A stretch of 38,868 nt of DNA, taken from Methanomicrobiaceae archaeon (GTDB lineage Archaea > Halobacteriota > Methanomicrobia > Methanomicrobiales > Methanoculleaceae). The stretch spans positions 1 to 38,868 of the forward strand of contig JAHKLN010000089.1 of NCBI GenBank assembly GCA_020854755.1, in the 5' to 3' direction. Numbering within the stretch: the stretch's first letter is position 1; each line of letters opens with the position of its first letter. Shown here one piece after another: positions 15,640 to 22,468 of the stretch. The notes beneath the pieces were generated by a model. That model had not been told where the DNA came from, searched no databases, and was given only the letters and a program-made list of their open reading frames with translations. The translations under genes were made by a program, and so were the position numbers.

Positions 15640-16353
15640 CTACCGGTCCTTCTTCATCGCCTCTGCCCGGAGATCCTCTGGCATCACCTCGATCGCATAG
15701 CGCAGGGAGACCCGCGGCATGGCGTGTTTGTTCCGCATGACGTAGTCAAACACCTCTCTCTCGTGCAGGCGGCTTGCCTCCTTGAGAAGCCACCCGTAGC
15801 CCTTCCGGACCATATCGTCCTGATCGGCGAGGAGCAGGTCAGAAATCTCCAGCACATCGGGAAGAAACCCGCCCCGGCGTGCCGGGATGATGAGCGATAC
15901 CGCCGCCGCCCGCCGCAGCCACCGGTTCCCGGACTGCGTCCAGCGTTTCAGCTCCTGCACGCACTCCGGGTACATCTCAACGAGGCTGCCGACGGCATGG
16001 CTGCAGAGACCGTCGCAGGCGGCCCAGTTGGTGATGCAGGTCTCCATCCAGCGCCGGAAGACGGCGATGTCCCCGGGTTCGTAACGGTCGGCGAGCTGCC
16101 GAACCCACGTGGATACCACGAACGCCTCCTCCATCATCCCGGATGCATAGAGTTCTTCGCAGAGCAGAAAGATATCCTGCTTATCGCGTGATCTGACCTC
16201 TTTCCAGTACTTCTTTGCGATTGCGGTTGCGGCGGACGTCTTCATGCCGTAGCACGCGACCTCCTCCTTGAAGAACCGTTGCGCATTCTTCCGGATCTCG
16301 GGATCCGCGAGCGCCGCGAACTCCTGCCGGATCGCTTCGACGACCGGGTCCAT
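15640..16353 (-). CDS. AlkD-like DNA alkylation repair protein (HEAT-like repeats)
   Basis: A 237-residue, all-helical DNA glycosylase-like protein of the AlkC/AlkD superfamily, which wraps DNA with HEAT-like repeats and excises N3- and N7-alkylpurines. Diagnostic stretches are VVSTWVRQLADRYEPGDI, NWAACDGLCSHAVGSL with the conserved Asp, GNRWLRRAAAVSLIIPARRG, DDMVRKGYGWLLKEAS and MPRVSLRYAIEVMPEDLR. ATG 16353 is preferred over an ATG 26 codons upstream because family proteins start near MDPVVEAIRQEF; neither has a clear ribosome binding site. It is convergent with the AAG gene, pairing two enzymes that act on the same kind of damage. Confidence 0.9.
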   Translation of the reverse strand: MDPVVEAIRQEFAALADPEIRKNAQRFFKEEVACYGMKTSAATAIAKKYWKEVRSRDKQDIFLLCEELYASGMMEEAFVVSTWVRQLADRYEPGDIAVFRRWMETCITNWAACDGLCSHAVGSLVEMYPECVQELKRWTQSGNRWLRRAAAVSLIIPARRGGFLPDVLEISDLLLADQDDMVRKGYGWLLKEASRLHEREVFDYVMRNKHAMPRVSLRYAIEVMPEDLRAEAMKKDR

Positions 16354-16644
16354 ATGTGATGTTTGGGGGAGCCGGGAGATAAGCGATGCGCTGCCGTACA
16401 CGGCTGCCCGGATCCGCATGCGGAGGTGCATCCGGAAGGGAATGGGGAGCGGGTTCTGATGCCCCTGCAGCAGCTGCGATAGTATGCATGTATCTCCTGT
16501 GTGCGGTCACAGGATCGAGAGTTGACGAAAAGGAAGCATAAAAACCCTCACGTTTGCATGCTGGCTTGAGGGGGGACAACCTATGTATGGTCACGACTGT
16601 TATGAATCTGCCCTCATTGCGGCTGGATGAAGGGGGAATGCAGA

Positions 16645-17331
16645 ATGGCACTTTCAGATGAGGAGATCAAAAAACAGGCCGTCGACGGGCTGTACTGGGA
16701 CACGAGAGTGGATGCCGCGAAGGTTTCCGTCCAGGTCGAAAACGGCCGTGTGATTCTCACCGGCACCGTTCCCGGCTATAACGTTCGCATGCGGGCAGCG
16801 GAGGATGCCTGGAATGTCGATGGGGTCGTGTGGGTGGAGAACAGGATCCTTGTCAGGCCTCCGCCGGCCGTACCTATCGCAAGTGACGAGGACATCAAAG
16901 AGTCGGTGGTGCGGGCACTCGCGGAGGATCTGGAAACGGCAGATATCCGGGTTCTGGTGAATGATGCCACCGTTGTCCTTGAAGGATCCGTGGACGAATA
17001 CTGGAAGAAGAGCGAGGCAGAATGGATTGCATGCAGAGCCCGCGGAGTGTGCGATATTGAGAACAAACTCGCGGTAGCCCCGACCATGAGTATTATGGAC
17101 AGGGCGATCGCCGACGATGTCCGGGCTGCTAATGAGCGGAACCGCAACGTAAATATCGGGGATGTGGACATCACCGTTACAGATGGCGTGGTCACCCTCT
17201 CCGGATCGGTGCCGAACCGGGCTGCCCTGAGGGCAGCGGTCAATGCCGCTGAGTTTACCAGAGGCGTGGTGGATGTCGTTGATGAGCTGGCCATTGAAGC
17301 ACCCGGAGAGAGGGTGGAGGCCGTCTGTTGA
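16645..17331 (+). CDS. triple BON-domain protein
   Basis: A 228-residue protein made of three BON (OsmY/nodulation) domains in tandem: residues about 5-70, 78-143 and 150-220. Each has the alpha-beta pattern with the hallmark glycine strand (GRVILTGTVPGYNVRMRAAE, ATVVLEGSVDEYWKKSEAEW, GVVTLSGSVPNRAALRAAVN). No signal peptide is visible, so it should be cytoplasmic, unlike periplasmic OsmY. BON domains bind phospholipid or other ligands and are often stress-induced. ATG 16645 is preferred to an in-frame ATG 18 nt earlier because GGGGGA lies 7 nt upstream. Its stop overlaps the region just before the Hsp20 gene, indicating an operon. Confidence 0.9.
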   Translation: MALSDEEIKKQAVDGLYWDTRVDAAKVSVQVENGRVILTGTVPGYNVRMRAAEDAWNVDGVVWVENRILVRPPPAVPIASDEDIKESVVRALAEDLETADIRVLVNDATVVLEGSVDEYWKKSEAEWIACRARGVCDIENKLAVAPTMSIMDRAIADDVRAANERNRNVNIGDVDITVTDGVVTLSGSVPNRAALRAAVNAAEFTRGVVDVVDELAIEAPGERVEAVC

Positions 17332-17351
17332 GCAAAAGGAGGAGGAGATAT

Positions 17352-17804
17352 ATGGCATTGAGAAGGCCGCCGTCAGATATCTGGCGCGACTATGAGGAGA
17401 TAATGGCAGATATGCGGAGGCGTTTTGGCGAGATGATGCGCGGGTACGGAAGAGCCCTGCCGGAACCCGAAATGCCGAGCGCCGGGATCACCATCGACGT
17501 CCGGGAGCACGAGGATGAAGTTCTCGTGGCGGCAGACCTGCCCGGTGTGGAGAAACAGGATATCCGCGTCCGGCTGCTGGATCCGCGAACCCTGCGGATC
17601 TCCACCGAGCGGAGAGAAGAGCGGGAGGAGGAGAGGGAAGGATTCTACCTGCGCGAGCGCACCTACGGGGCCATGTCGCGGGCCGTCCCACTCCCGGCGG
17701 ATGTAACCGAGGAGGGTGTTTCGACCAGCTTTACAAACGGCGTGCTCGAGGTGCGGCTGAGGAAGACTGCGGAGGCCCGGGGAAAGGAGATACCCATCGA
17801 GTAA
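17352..17804 (+). CDS. small heat shock protein, Hsp20 family
   Basis: A 150-residue ATP-independent chaperone of the alpha-crystallin family. A short Arg-rich N-terminal arm (PPSDIWRDYEEIMADMRRRF) precedes the alpha-crystallin domain (about residues 45-140). ITIDVREHEDEVLVAADLPG and FYLRERTYGAMSRAVPLP are typical, FTNGVLEVRLRK is the conserved GVL strand, and the tail ends in IPIE, the I-x-I motif that docks on neighbouring subunits. ATG 17352 follows AGGAGGAGGAGAT; a TTG overlapping the BON stop is an alternative start eight codons earlier. It is the second gene of the BON-Hsp20 operon and is closed by a strong hairpin. Confidence 0.93.
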   Translation: MALRRPPSDIWRDYEEIMADMRRRFGEMMRGYGRALPEPEMPSAGITIDVREHEDEVLVAADLPGVEKQDIRVRLLDPRTLRISTERREEREEEREGFYLRERTYGAMSRAVPLPADVTEEGVSTSFTNGVLEVRLRKTAEARGKEIPIE

Positions 17805-17810
17805 TCGAGT

Positions 17811-17835
17811 GGAGCGGGAGGAAATCCCCCGCTCC
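17811..17835 (+). terminator. hairpin terminator of the BON-Hsp20 operon
   Basis: GGAGCGGG and CCCGCTCC form an 8-bp stem around a short loop, starting 6 nt after the hsp20 stop. A T7 tract follows about 30 nt later (17866-17872). Confidence 0.6.
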
Positions 17836-18119
17836 CGTCTTCCTGTGATTTCCGCGATTGTCCGCTTTTTTTATGGATACTCAGGAAATACTGCGTCTGT
17901 TCCGCACGAAGACGCACCAGGCATTCCCCCTGCGGATCTACCACGTCCGTCCTGCTTCAAACGACAGGCAATCGCCCGCCGGGGAGTTTCTCAACACCGG
18001 CAGCCTGTCGCTGCGCCATGGATGAAAGGGAACGTTTATGGGCAATGATAATCGAGTGGGATTCACCAGGGGCCTCTATCGCGAAGATCTTGAATCATGG
18101 AACATGCGGGAGAGAAGAT

Positions 18120-18911
18120 ATGAAGGTGCTCGTCATCATGGGCAGCCCGAGGAAAGGGAACACGTACGGGGCGGCGGAACAGATCAGGGAGATCATGCAG
18201 TCGTTTTGCGATATTGAGTGGGAATACCTGATGCTGGGGGACTACGATCTCTCCCAGTGCCGGGGGTGCTTTGTCTGTTTTGATAAAGGCGAGGAGCACT
18301 GCCCGATAAAGGACCGCGCCCCGGAGATTGAGCAAAGGATGCTCGATGCAGACGGGGTGATCTTTGCGTCGCCGGTCTACGGGATGAACGTCTCGGGTCT
18401 CATGAAGACGTTTGTCGATCGATTCGCATACATCTTCCATCGCCCCAGGTTCTTTGAGAAAAAAGCCCTCCTCCTTGCAACCACGGGGGCGCTGGGGCTC
18501 CGGGAGACATTGGACTATCTCGACCTCGTGGCCCGGGTCTGGGGCTTTGATCTGGCAGGCCGGGTCGGCCTGGCGACCCCTCCGGTTACACTTCCGCCAT
18601 ACCGGCAGCGGGAGAACGAGCGGACCCTGCAGGCAGGGGCTGAAGCCTTCTACCGTGCTCTCCGGCAAAGCACCCGATCCCCGCCGGGCTTTAAGGACAT
18701 CATGATATTTCACGGCCAGCGGGCATCTTTTTCCGAACTGATGGATCTCTTTCCGGTCGATTATGCGTACTGGAAGGAGCAGGGGTGGCTGGAGAAGGGG
18801 GCGAAGTACTTCGTGGATGTCCCGGTAAACCCGGTCTATGACGCAATCGGCAGGCTGCTCGAGTGGAGGACGCGGCGGCAGGTGCGGCGGGATCAGGCTG
18901 AAGCGTGGTGA
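18120..18911 (+). CDS. NADPH-dependent FMN reductase-like / iron-sulfur flavoprotein-like oxidoreductase
   Basis: A 263-residue flavodoxin-fold protein. The N-terminus MKVLVIMGSPRKGNTYGAAE carries the FMN phosphate loop of the FMN_red family, and FASPVYGMNVSGLMKTFVDR is the second FMN loop. CRGCFVCFDKGEEHCPIKD has four cysteines arranged much like the compact motif of archaeal iron-sulfur flavoproteins (CxxCxxC...C), so a cluster is possible. A C-terminal extension of about 80 residues is basic at its end (EWRTRRQVRRDQAEAW). ATG 18120 follows GGAGAGAAGAT. An open frame continues upstream without a better start. The electron partners are unknown. Confidence 0.85.
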   Translation: MKVLVIMGSPRKGNTYGAAEQIREIMQSFCDIEWEYLMLGDYDLSQCRGCFVCFDKGEEHCPIKDRAPEIEQRMLDADGVIFASPVYGMNVSGLMKTFVDRFAYIFHRPRFFEKKALLLATTGALGLRETLDYLDLVARVWGFDLAGRVGLATPPVTLPPYRQRENERTLQAGAEAFYRALRQSTRSPPGFKDIMIFHGQRASFSELMDLFPVDYAYWKEQGWLEKGAKYFVDVPVNPVYDAIGRLLEWRTRRQVRRDQAEAW

Positions 18912-18968
18912 TACGCCCCCTCGTCCTCTTTACCTCTGCACGCAGGAAATAAAGCCGGGAAAGGGCGG

Positions 18969-20609
18969 TCAATATCCCTGCCCTGCGTTGATGATGGAGA
19001 TCCTCCCCTCTGTGACCGGAGCGATCGTGCCGTGCTTTTGGATATACGCGGAGAGCGCGTCTCTATCCAGAACCGTGGTATCGGAGACGTTTCCTTCGGG
19101 CTGTGAGGCGAAGATCGTATACCCGTCCCCGCCCCCGGCGAGCCACCGGTTGACCAGCACCACGTATTCGGCATCCGGATCAAGCGGCACAAACATCCCT
19201 TCCCGCTCAATAGAGACGTTTACGACCCGTGAGCCCGGGTTCTGCACCTCCTGTACGATGCCGCCTTCATAGGCGGCGGCATAGGGCGGGTTGCTCATAT
19301 CGATGGTCACACAGAGCCCGCTCACCTGCAAAAACCCGCCCGGGCCGATCCCGGTATGGTCCGGGCCGAGCGCGGAGGCGCTCATCTCCAGCGCCTGCAG
19401 GATATCCTTCCCGGTCATCCGGATCCGGATGACGGTATCTTCAAAGGGCAGGATCTCCGCAACCATGCCGGAGGAGATCGGCCCGGCCGGATAGACCGTA
19501 TCCGTCCTGATGGAGCCGCTGTTGACGAACGCCACATCGGCGTCAGGGAAGCGGTCCCGCCATGCATCGGCAATGAGGTTTCCTGCTGCCGCTTCACCGG
19601 TCCGAACAGTACTCTTCCGGGTATCGAGCGGTGTCCCCGTCTCCCCGATCTCCAGATCCGTTGAGGCACGATACAGCCGGTAGTATGGCTGCAGGAGGGC
19701 ATCGATCGCCGGGTCGCCCTCGATGCCGCCGTCCAGGCAGACGGTCGTCCAGACCGGATCGTCGATGCCTCCGCCCGAGTACGTAAACTCGAGAAGACCC
19801 AGCCGTTCGCCTCTCATATCGCCACACACGATGATCGTCCTCCAGCCCCGGGGGCCGTCCACCGTCTCGTAGAGGCGGATGGAGCCATCCCCGTCGACGA
19901 TGAGATCGATCCCATCCACCTGCCCGGCAATCTCCCGGCAGGACGCAGGCCCGATCTGCGTAACCGCAATCACGAGGTCGGCACCTCCTGATCGGAGGCT
20001 GTCCGCCATTGTCCGGGCGACGCCTGCCACATCGGGGTTTATCGAAACCTCCGCCCCTCCTGCAGACAGGAGCGCAAGGTCGGGCGTCATCAGGCCGAAT
20101 ACGCCTATCCGGACGCCCGCCTCGGTGAGGATCACGGACGGCCTGATGGCGGAGGCAAGCGTGGGATTGTCAGGGTTGATATTTGCACAGACGACCGGGA
20201 AGCCTGCATACCGGAGGGCGTTGGCGTAGGTCTCGCTCCCGAAGTCGAACTCGTGGTTGCCGGGACAGGCTGCATCGTATCCGGCGGCGGTCGTGGCCTT
20301 CATCTCGGGCTCACCCTGAAACGTATGGTAAAAGTGCCCCATCATGTCATTGCCCGTGGAGACCAGCAGCACTCCGTCGGCATCGGTGCGTAGCTGCCGC
20401 ACCAGAGCGCTGATCCGGCTTATGCCGCCGACAAACTCCCCGGTCTCGTTGGCATAGGGGGCAAGCCTGCTCTGCATGTCGGATGTGGTGACCACCGCAA
20501 AGCGGACGGGCGGCTCAGCGGCCCCGGGCAGGCTCGCCGACCAGATGACGGCAATAACAAGGACAGCGGCAACAGCAGTGCAGATGGAGATCAGGTTTCT
20601 TGGATGCAT
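18969..20609 (-). CDS. 5'-nucleotidase/UshA-family protein with degenerate metal site
   Basis: A 546-residue exported protein. An N-terminal hydrophobic segment (LISICTAVAAVLVIAVIWSA) is a signal anchor. The two-domain layout of bifunctional UDP-sugar hydrolase/5'-nucleotidases is clear: an N-terminal metallophosphoesterase domain and a C-terminal 5_nucleotid_C domain (GEAAAGNLIADAWRDRF, VNSGSIRTD, ILPFEDTVIRIRMTG, LAGGGDGYTIF). However, most metal ligands are replaced. The usual DxH is SDMQSRL, the GD motif reads GNDMMG, LSHxG reads VTQIG and GGHSH reads DGDGS; only the first Asp and GNHEFDFG are normal. It is therefore probably a binding protein or an enzyme with altered chemistry, outside the cell membrane. 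Hairpin or repeats are absent nearby. Confidence 0.85.
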   Translation of the reverse strand: MHPRNLISICTAVAAVLVIAVIWSASLPGAAEPPVRFAVVTTSDMQSRLAPYANETGEFVGGISRISALVRQLRTDADGVLLVSTGNDMMGHFYHTFQGEPEMKATTAAGYDAACPGNHEFDFGSETYANALRYAGFPVVCANINPDNPTLASAIRPSVILTEAGVRIGVFGLMTPDLALLSAGGAEVSINPDVAGVARTMADSLRSGGADLVIAVTQIGPASCREIAGQVDGIDLIVDGDGSIRLYETVDGPRGWRTIIVCGDMRGERLGLLEFTYSGGGIDDPVWTTVCLDGGIEGDPAIDALLQPYYRLYRASTDLEIGETGTPLDTRKSTVRTGEAAAGNLIADAWRDRFPDADVAFVNSGSIRTDTVYPAGPISSGMVAEILPFEDTVIRIRMTGKDILQALEMSASALGPDHTGIGPGGFLQVSGLCVTIDMSNPPYAAAYEGGIVQEVQNPGSRVVNVSIEREGMFVPLDPDAEYVVLVNRWLAGGGDGYTIFASQPEGNVSDTTVLDRDALSAYIQKHGTIAPVTEGRISIINAGQGY

Positions 20610-20937
20610 CTCCTCACTCCGGCGAATTGCTCATGGATGAAGATGTTCTCTTCTTCGACGTGATGAATGAATCGATTTTTAAAAGAGAGGGCATGTCCTG
20701 GACAGAAGACCTTTCTGGGCAGAAGGCCGATGCCTATCGCCTGCCGAGGGGATGCCTGACAGACAGGCGATTCAGGGCGGAAAGGGCCCGCTCAAAGATT
20801 GATCCTGCCCCTGATGATATATGGTGCTGCACCGTTGCCTGAACAAATACTCCGAAAATCTGCGTCCAATATCGGTATGGATTCAGGTGCCTCCTATCTC
20901 CTCTACAAATCTGGTATCCGTGCTCTGATGGATGCCG
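20610..20937 (-). promoter_or_regulatory. promoter region of the nucleotidase-like gene
   Basis: A 328-bp gap without a coding frame. On the minus strand TTTTAAAAA (20676-20684) lies about 67 nt before ATG 20609 and is a good archaeal TATA box, implying a short 5' leader of about 40 nt. GGAG lies immediately before the ATG. I see no other feature. Confidence 0.5.
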
Positions 20938-21465
20938 TCAACGTGCGGAAACTGCCAGCGCCCGGGCGATGCTGCCTGCCCATTCCTCGATCGCATTCCA
21001 GTCGCGGAAGTCGCCCTCGGGGAGGATTGCCCGGGCGGCCGGCAACTTCCGGAGCGCCCGGTGCGCAAAGCCGAGTCTGCCCGGATCCAGTGCGCCGAAG
21101 AAGACTTTGTGGTCTTTCGGGCGGACGATCTCCCGGAGTTCGCCGAGTTCTTCTGGCTCCAGCTCCGGATCATCCACCGAGGTGATCCCGGGGCCGAGTT
21201 CGAGCGGCCCGCTGCTGAACAGCCAGACCGGGCGGTCGGCCAGGACGGCGCGGTTCTTCCGCACGAACTCCATCGCCTCCTTCATCCAGTGCCCCATATA
21301 TACGGCGCTCCCGATCACGACGGCGTCGCAGTCTCCCGGATCCGGGGCCGCATCGGCGCTTCGGGCCTCCGCCTGCACGCCGTGCTGCCGGAGCTTCCCG
21401 GCGATGAACTCCGCAATCTCCCGTGTGGAACCGTACCTGCTCGCATAGACAACGATGGCTTTCAT
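20938..21465 (-). CDS. flavodoxin-domain protein (HemG-like fold)
   Basis: A 175-residue protein of the Flavodoxin_5 type to which bacterial HemG belongs. MKAIVVYASRYGSTREIAEF is the FMN phosphate loop, VVIGSAVYMGHWMKEAMEFV the second loop, and PVWLFSSGPLELG the third. The C-terminal half (RPKDHKVFFGALDPGRLGF, then DWNAIEEWAGSIARAL) is typical of this group in archaea. HemG oxidises protoporphyrinogen IX, but the heme pathway in this window proceeds through Fe-coproporphyrin and needs no such step, so a general flavodoxin or quinone-linked role is more likely. GAGG lies 9 nt upstream of ATG 21465. Confidence 0.82.
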   Translation of the reverse strand: MKAIVVYASRYGSTREIAEFIAGKLRQHGVQAEARSADAAPDPGDCDAVVIGSAVYMGHWMKEAMEFVRKNRAVLADRPVWLFSSGPLELGPGITSVDDPELEPEELGELREIVRPKDHKVFFGALDPGRLGFAHRALRKLPAARAILPEGDFRDWNAIEEWAGSIARALAVSAR

Positions 21466-21556
21466 GTGTGCACAGCCTCGCGTATATTTCTAGACAGCAT
21501 CTGATGTTCTCACAGCATAAATGTGACTGCGGAGGTGGGAGCGGCGCGTTTTTCTG

Positions 21557-22048
21557 TTACGCCCCGGACTGCATCTCCGCTTCCGCCGGTTTCTTCATCG
21601 TTTTACCCGGCGTTGTCTCTCTATCAGCGGGACGTATCGCCTCACCCGGCGCTTCCAGTGTATCGGTCGTCACTTCTTCGGCACGCCCTCCGAAGTAGAA
21701 GCCGATCATCGTGGCAGACGCTCCTGTCAGCACTCCCGGCATATTCTGGAGCAGGGCCGCAGATTCCGGTGGAAGCCCGGAGGTTCCTCCGATGAAGAGG
21801 ATATAAAATACCGCCGCCGCAATAATGAAGATCACCCCCACCATCTTCGAGAACCGTGACATCCCTTTTCTCTGCGGAAGAGATGCGAGCAGTTGATCGA
21901 CAACTTCTCTCCGCTCGTCTCTGGTAAAGTCGTTGAAGAACGTGCCCTCGTTCATCCTGTCGATGATTGCACACTTGATCCGATGTCCATACCAGATATT
22001 CAACAGCCAGGGAAGCACGATAAGGAATGCCGCCAATGCGAGCACCAC
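21557..22048 (-). CDS. small membrane protein with an in-frame stop near its apparent start
   Basis: A 163-residue protein with two to three membrane helices: ALAAFLIVLPWLLNIWYG, VGVIFIIAAAVFYILFIGG and GVLTGASATMIGFYFGG. Between helices 1 and 2 is a charged cytoplasmic loop (FTRDERREVVDQLLASLPQR). The C-terminus is hydrophilic and lacks structure. I do not recognise a family. The frame opens with GTG GTG at 22048-22043 without a ribosome binding site. Eleven codons further upstream is an ATG (22081-22079) preceded by AGGGG, which reads MGTVDLFL, then TAA, then FLVVLALAAF. The original start may thus have been cut off by a nonsense change, leaving either GTG initiation or a dead gene. Confidence 0.6.
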   Translation of the reverse strand: MVLALAAFLIVLPWLLNIWYGHRIKCAIIDRMNEGTFFNDFTRDERREVVDQLLASLPQRKGMSRFSKMVGVIFIIAAAVFYILFIGGTSGLPPESAALLQNMPGVLTGASATMIGFYFGGRAEEVTTDTLEAPGEAIRPADRETTPGKTMKKPAEAEMQSGA

Positions 22049-22468
22049 GAGAAATTACAGAAATAGGTCCACAGTACCCATCCCCTGAATAAGTGACTGG
22101 TGCACGCAGTGTATGATAAACATTTCCTGTACAGTTTGCGACGGCACCTGGAACAATCAATTGCGCCGTGCGGGCAACGGGCGCGGGCGATGACAATCGA
22201 GACATGCCTCAATTTTGTGATTTCGGCTTGATTTGATGCAAAAATCCTCTGACCGGCAGGAAGACCCCTCGCCGTCACGGCGATAGGCGGGTAGATGCCA
22301 GAAAAGCGGAATCCTGTTTATGGGGCGCTTCAACAGTGGGTGCTGCCGGATTGCAGATCGTGCGGGATATCCTCCATATCAGAGGCGCTGATGCGGGGCA
22401 TAGTAATCCGGGAATGCGCCTTTCCTCTCCGACTGCCGTGCTGATCGTTTGCAGATATCCAATCTGCA
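22049..22468. other. intergenic region with no confident gene
   Basis: About 420 bp downstream of the broken histidine kinase and upstream of the small membrane protein. Open frames here are short, unconserved-looking and without ribosome binding sites. I see no repeat or hairpin of note. Confidence 0.3.

Noticed and set aside
17873-18025. 50-codon frame after the hsp20 terminator
   Set aside because: It follows directly on a T7 tract, has no ribosome binding site and no recognisable motif.
20812-20945. Possible C/D box sRNA (TGATGA and CTGA motifs)
   Set aside because: Box spacing is irregular, the C box has the wrong first base and there is no terminal stem.
20938-21465. Naming the flavodoxin-domain protein HemG and linking it to heme synthesis
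   Set aside because: The Ahb route does not pass through protoporphyrinogen IX, so similarity to HemG reflects the fold only.
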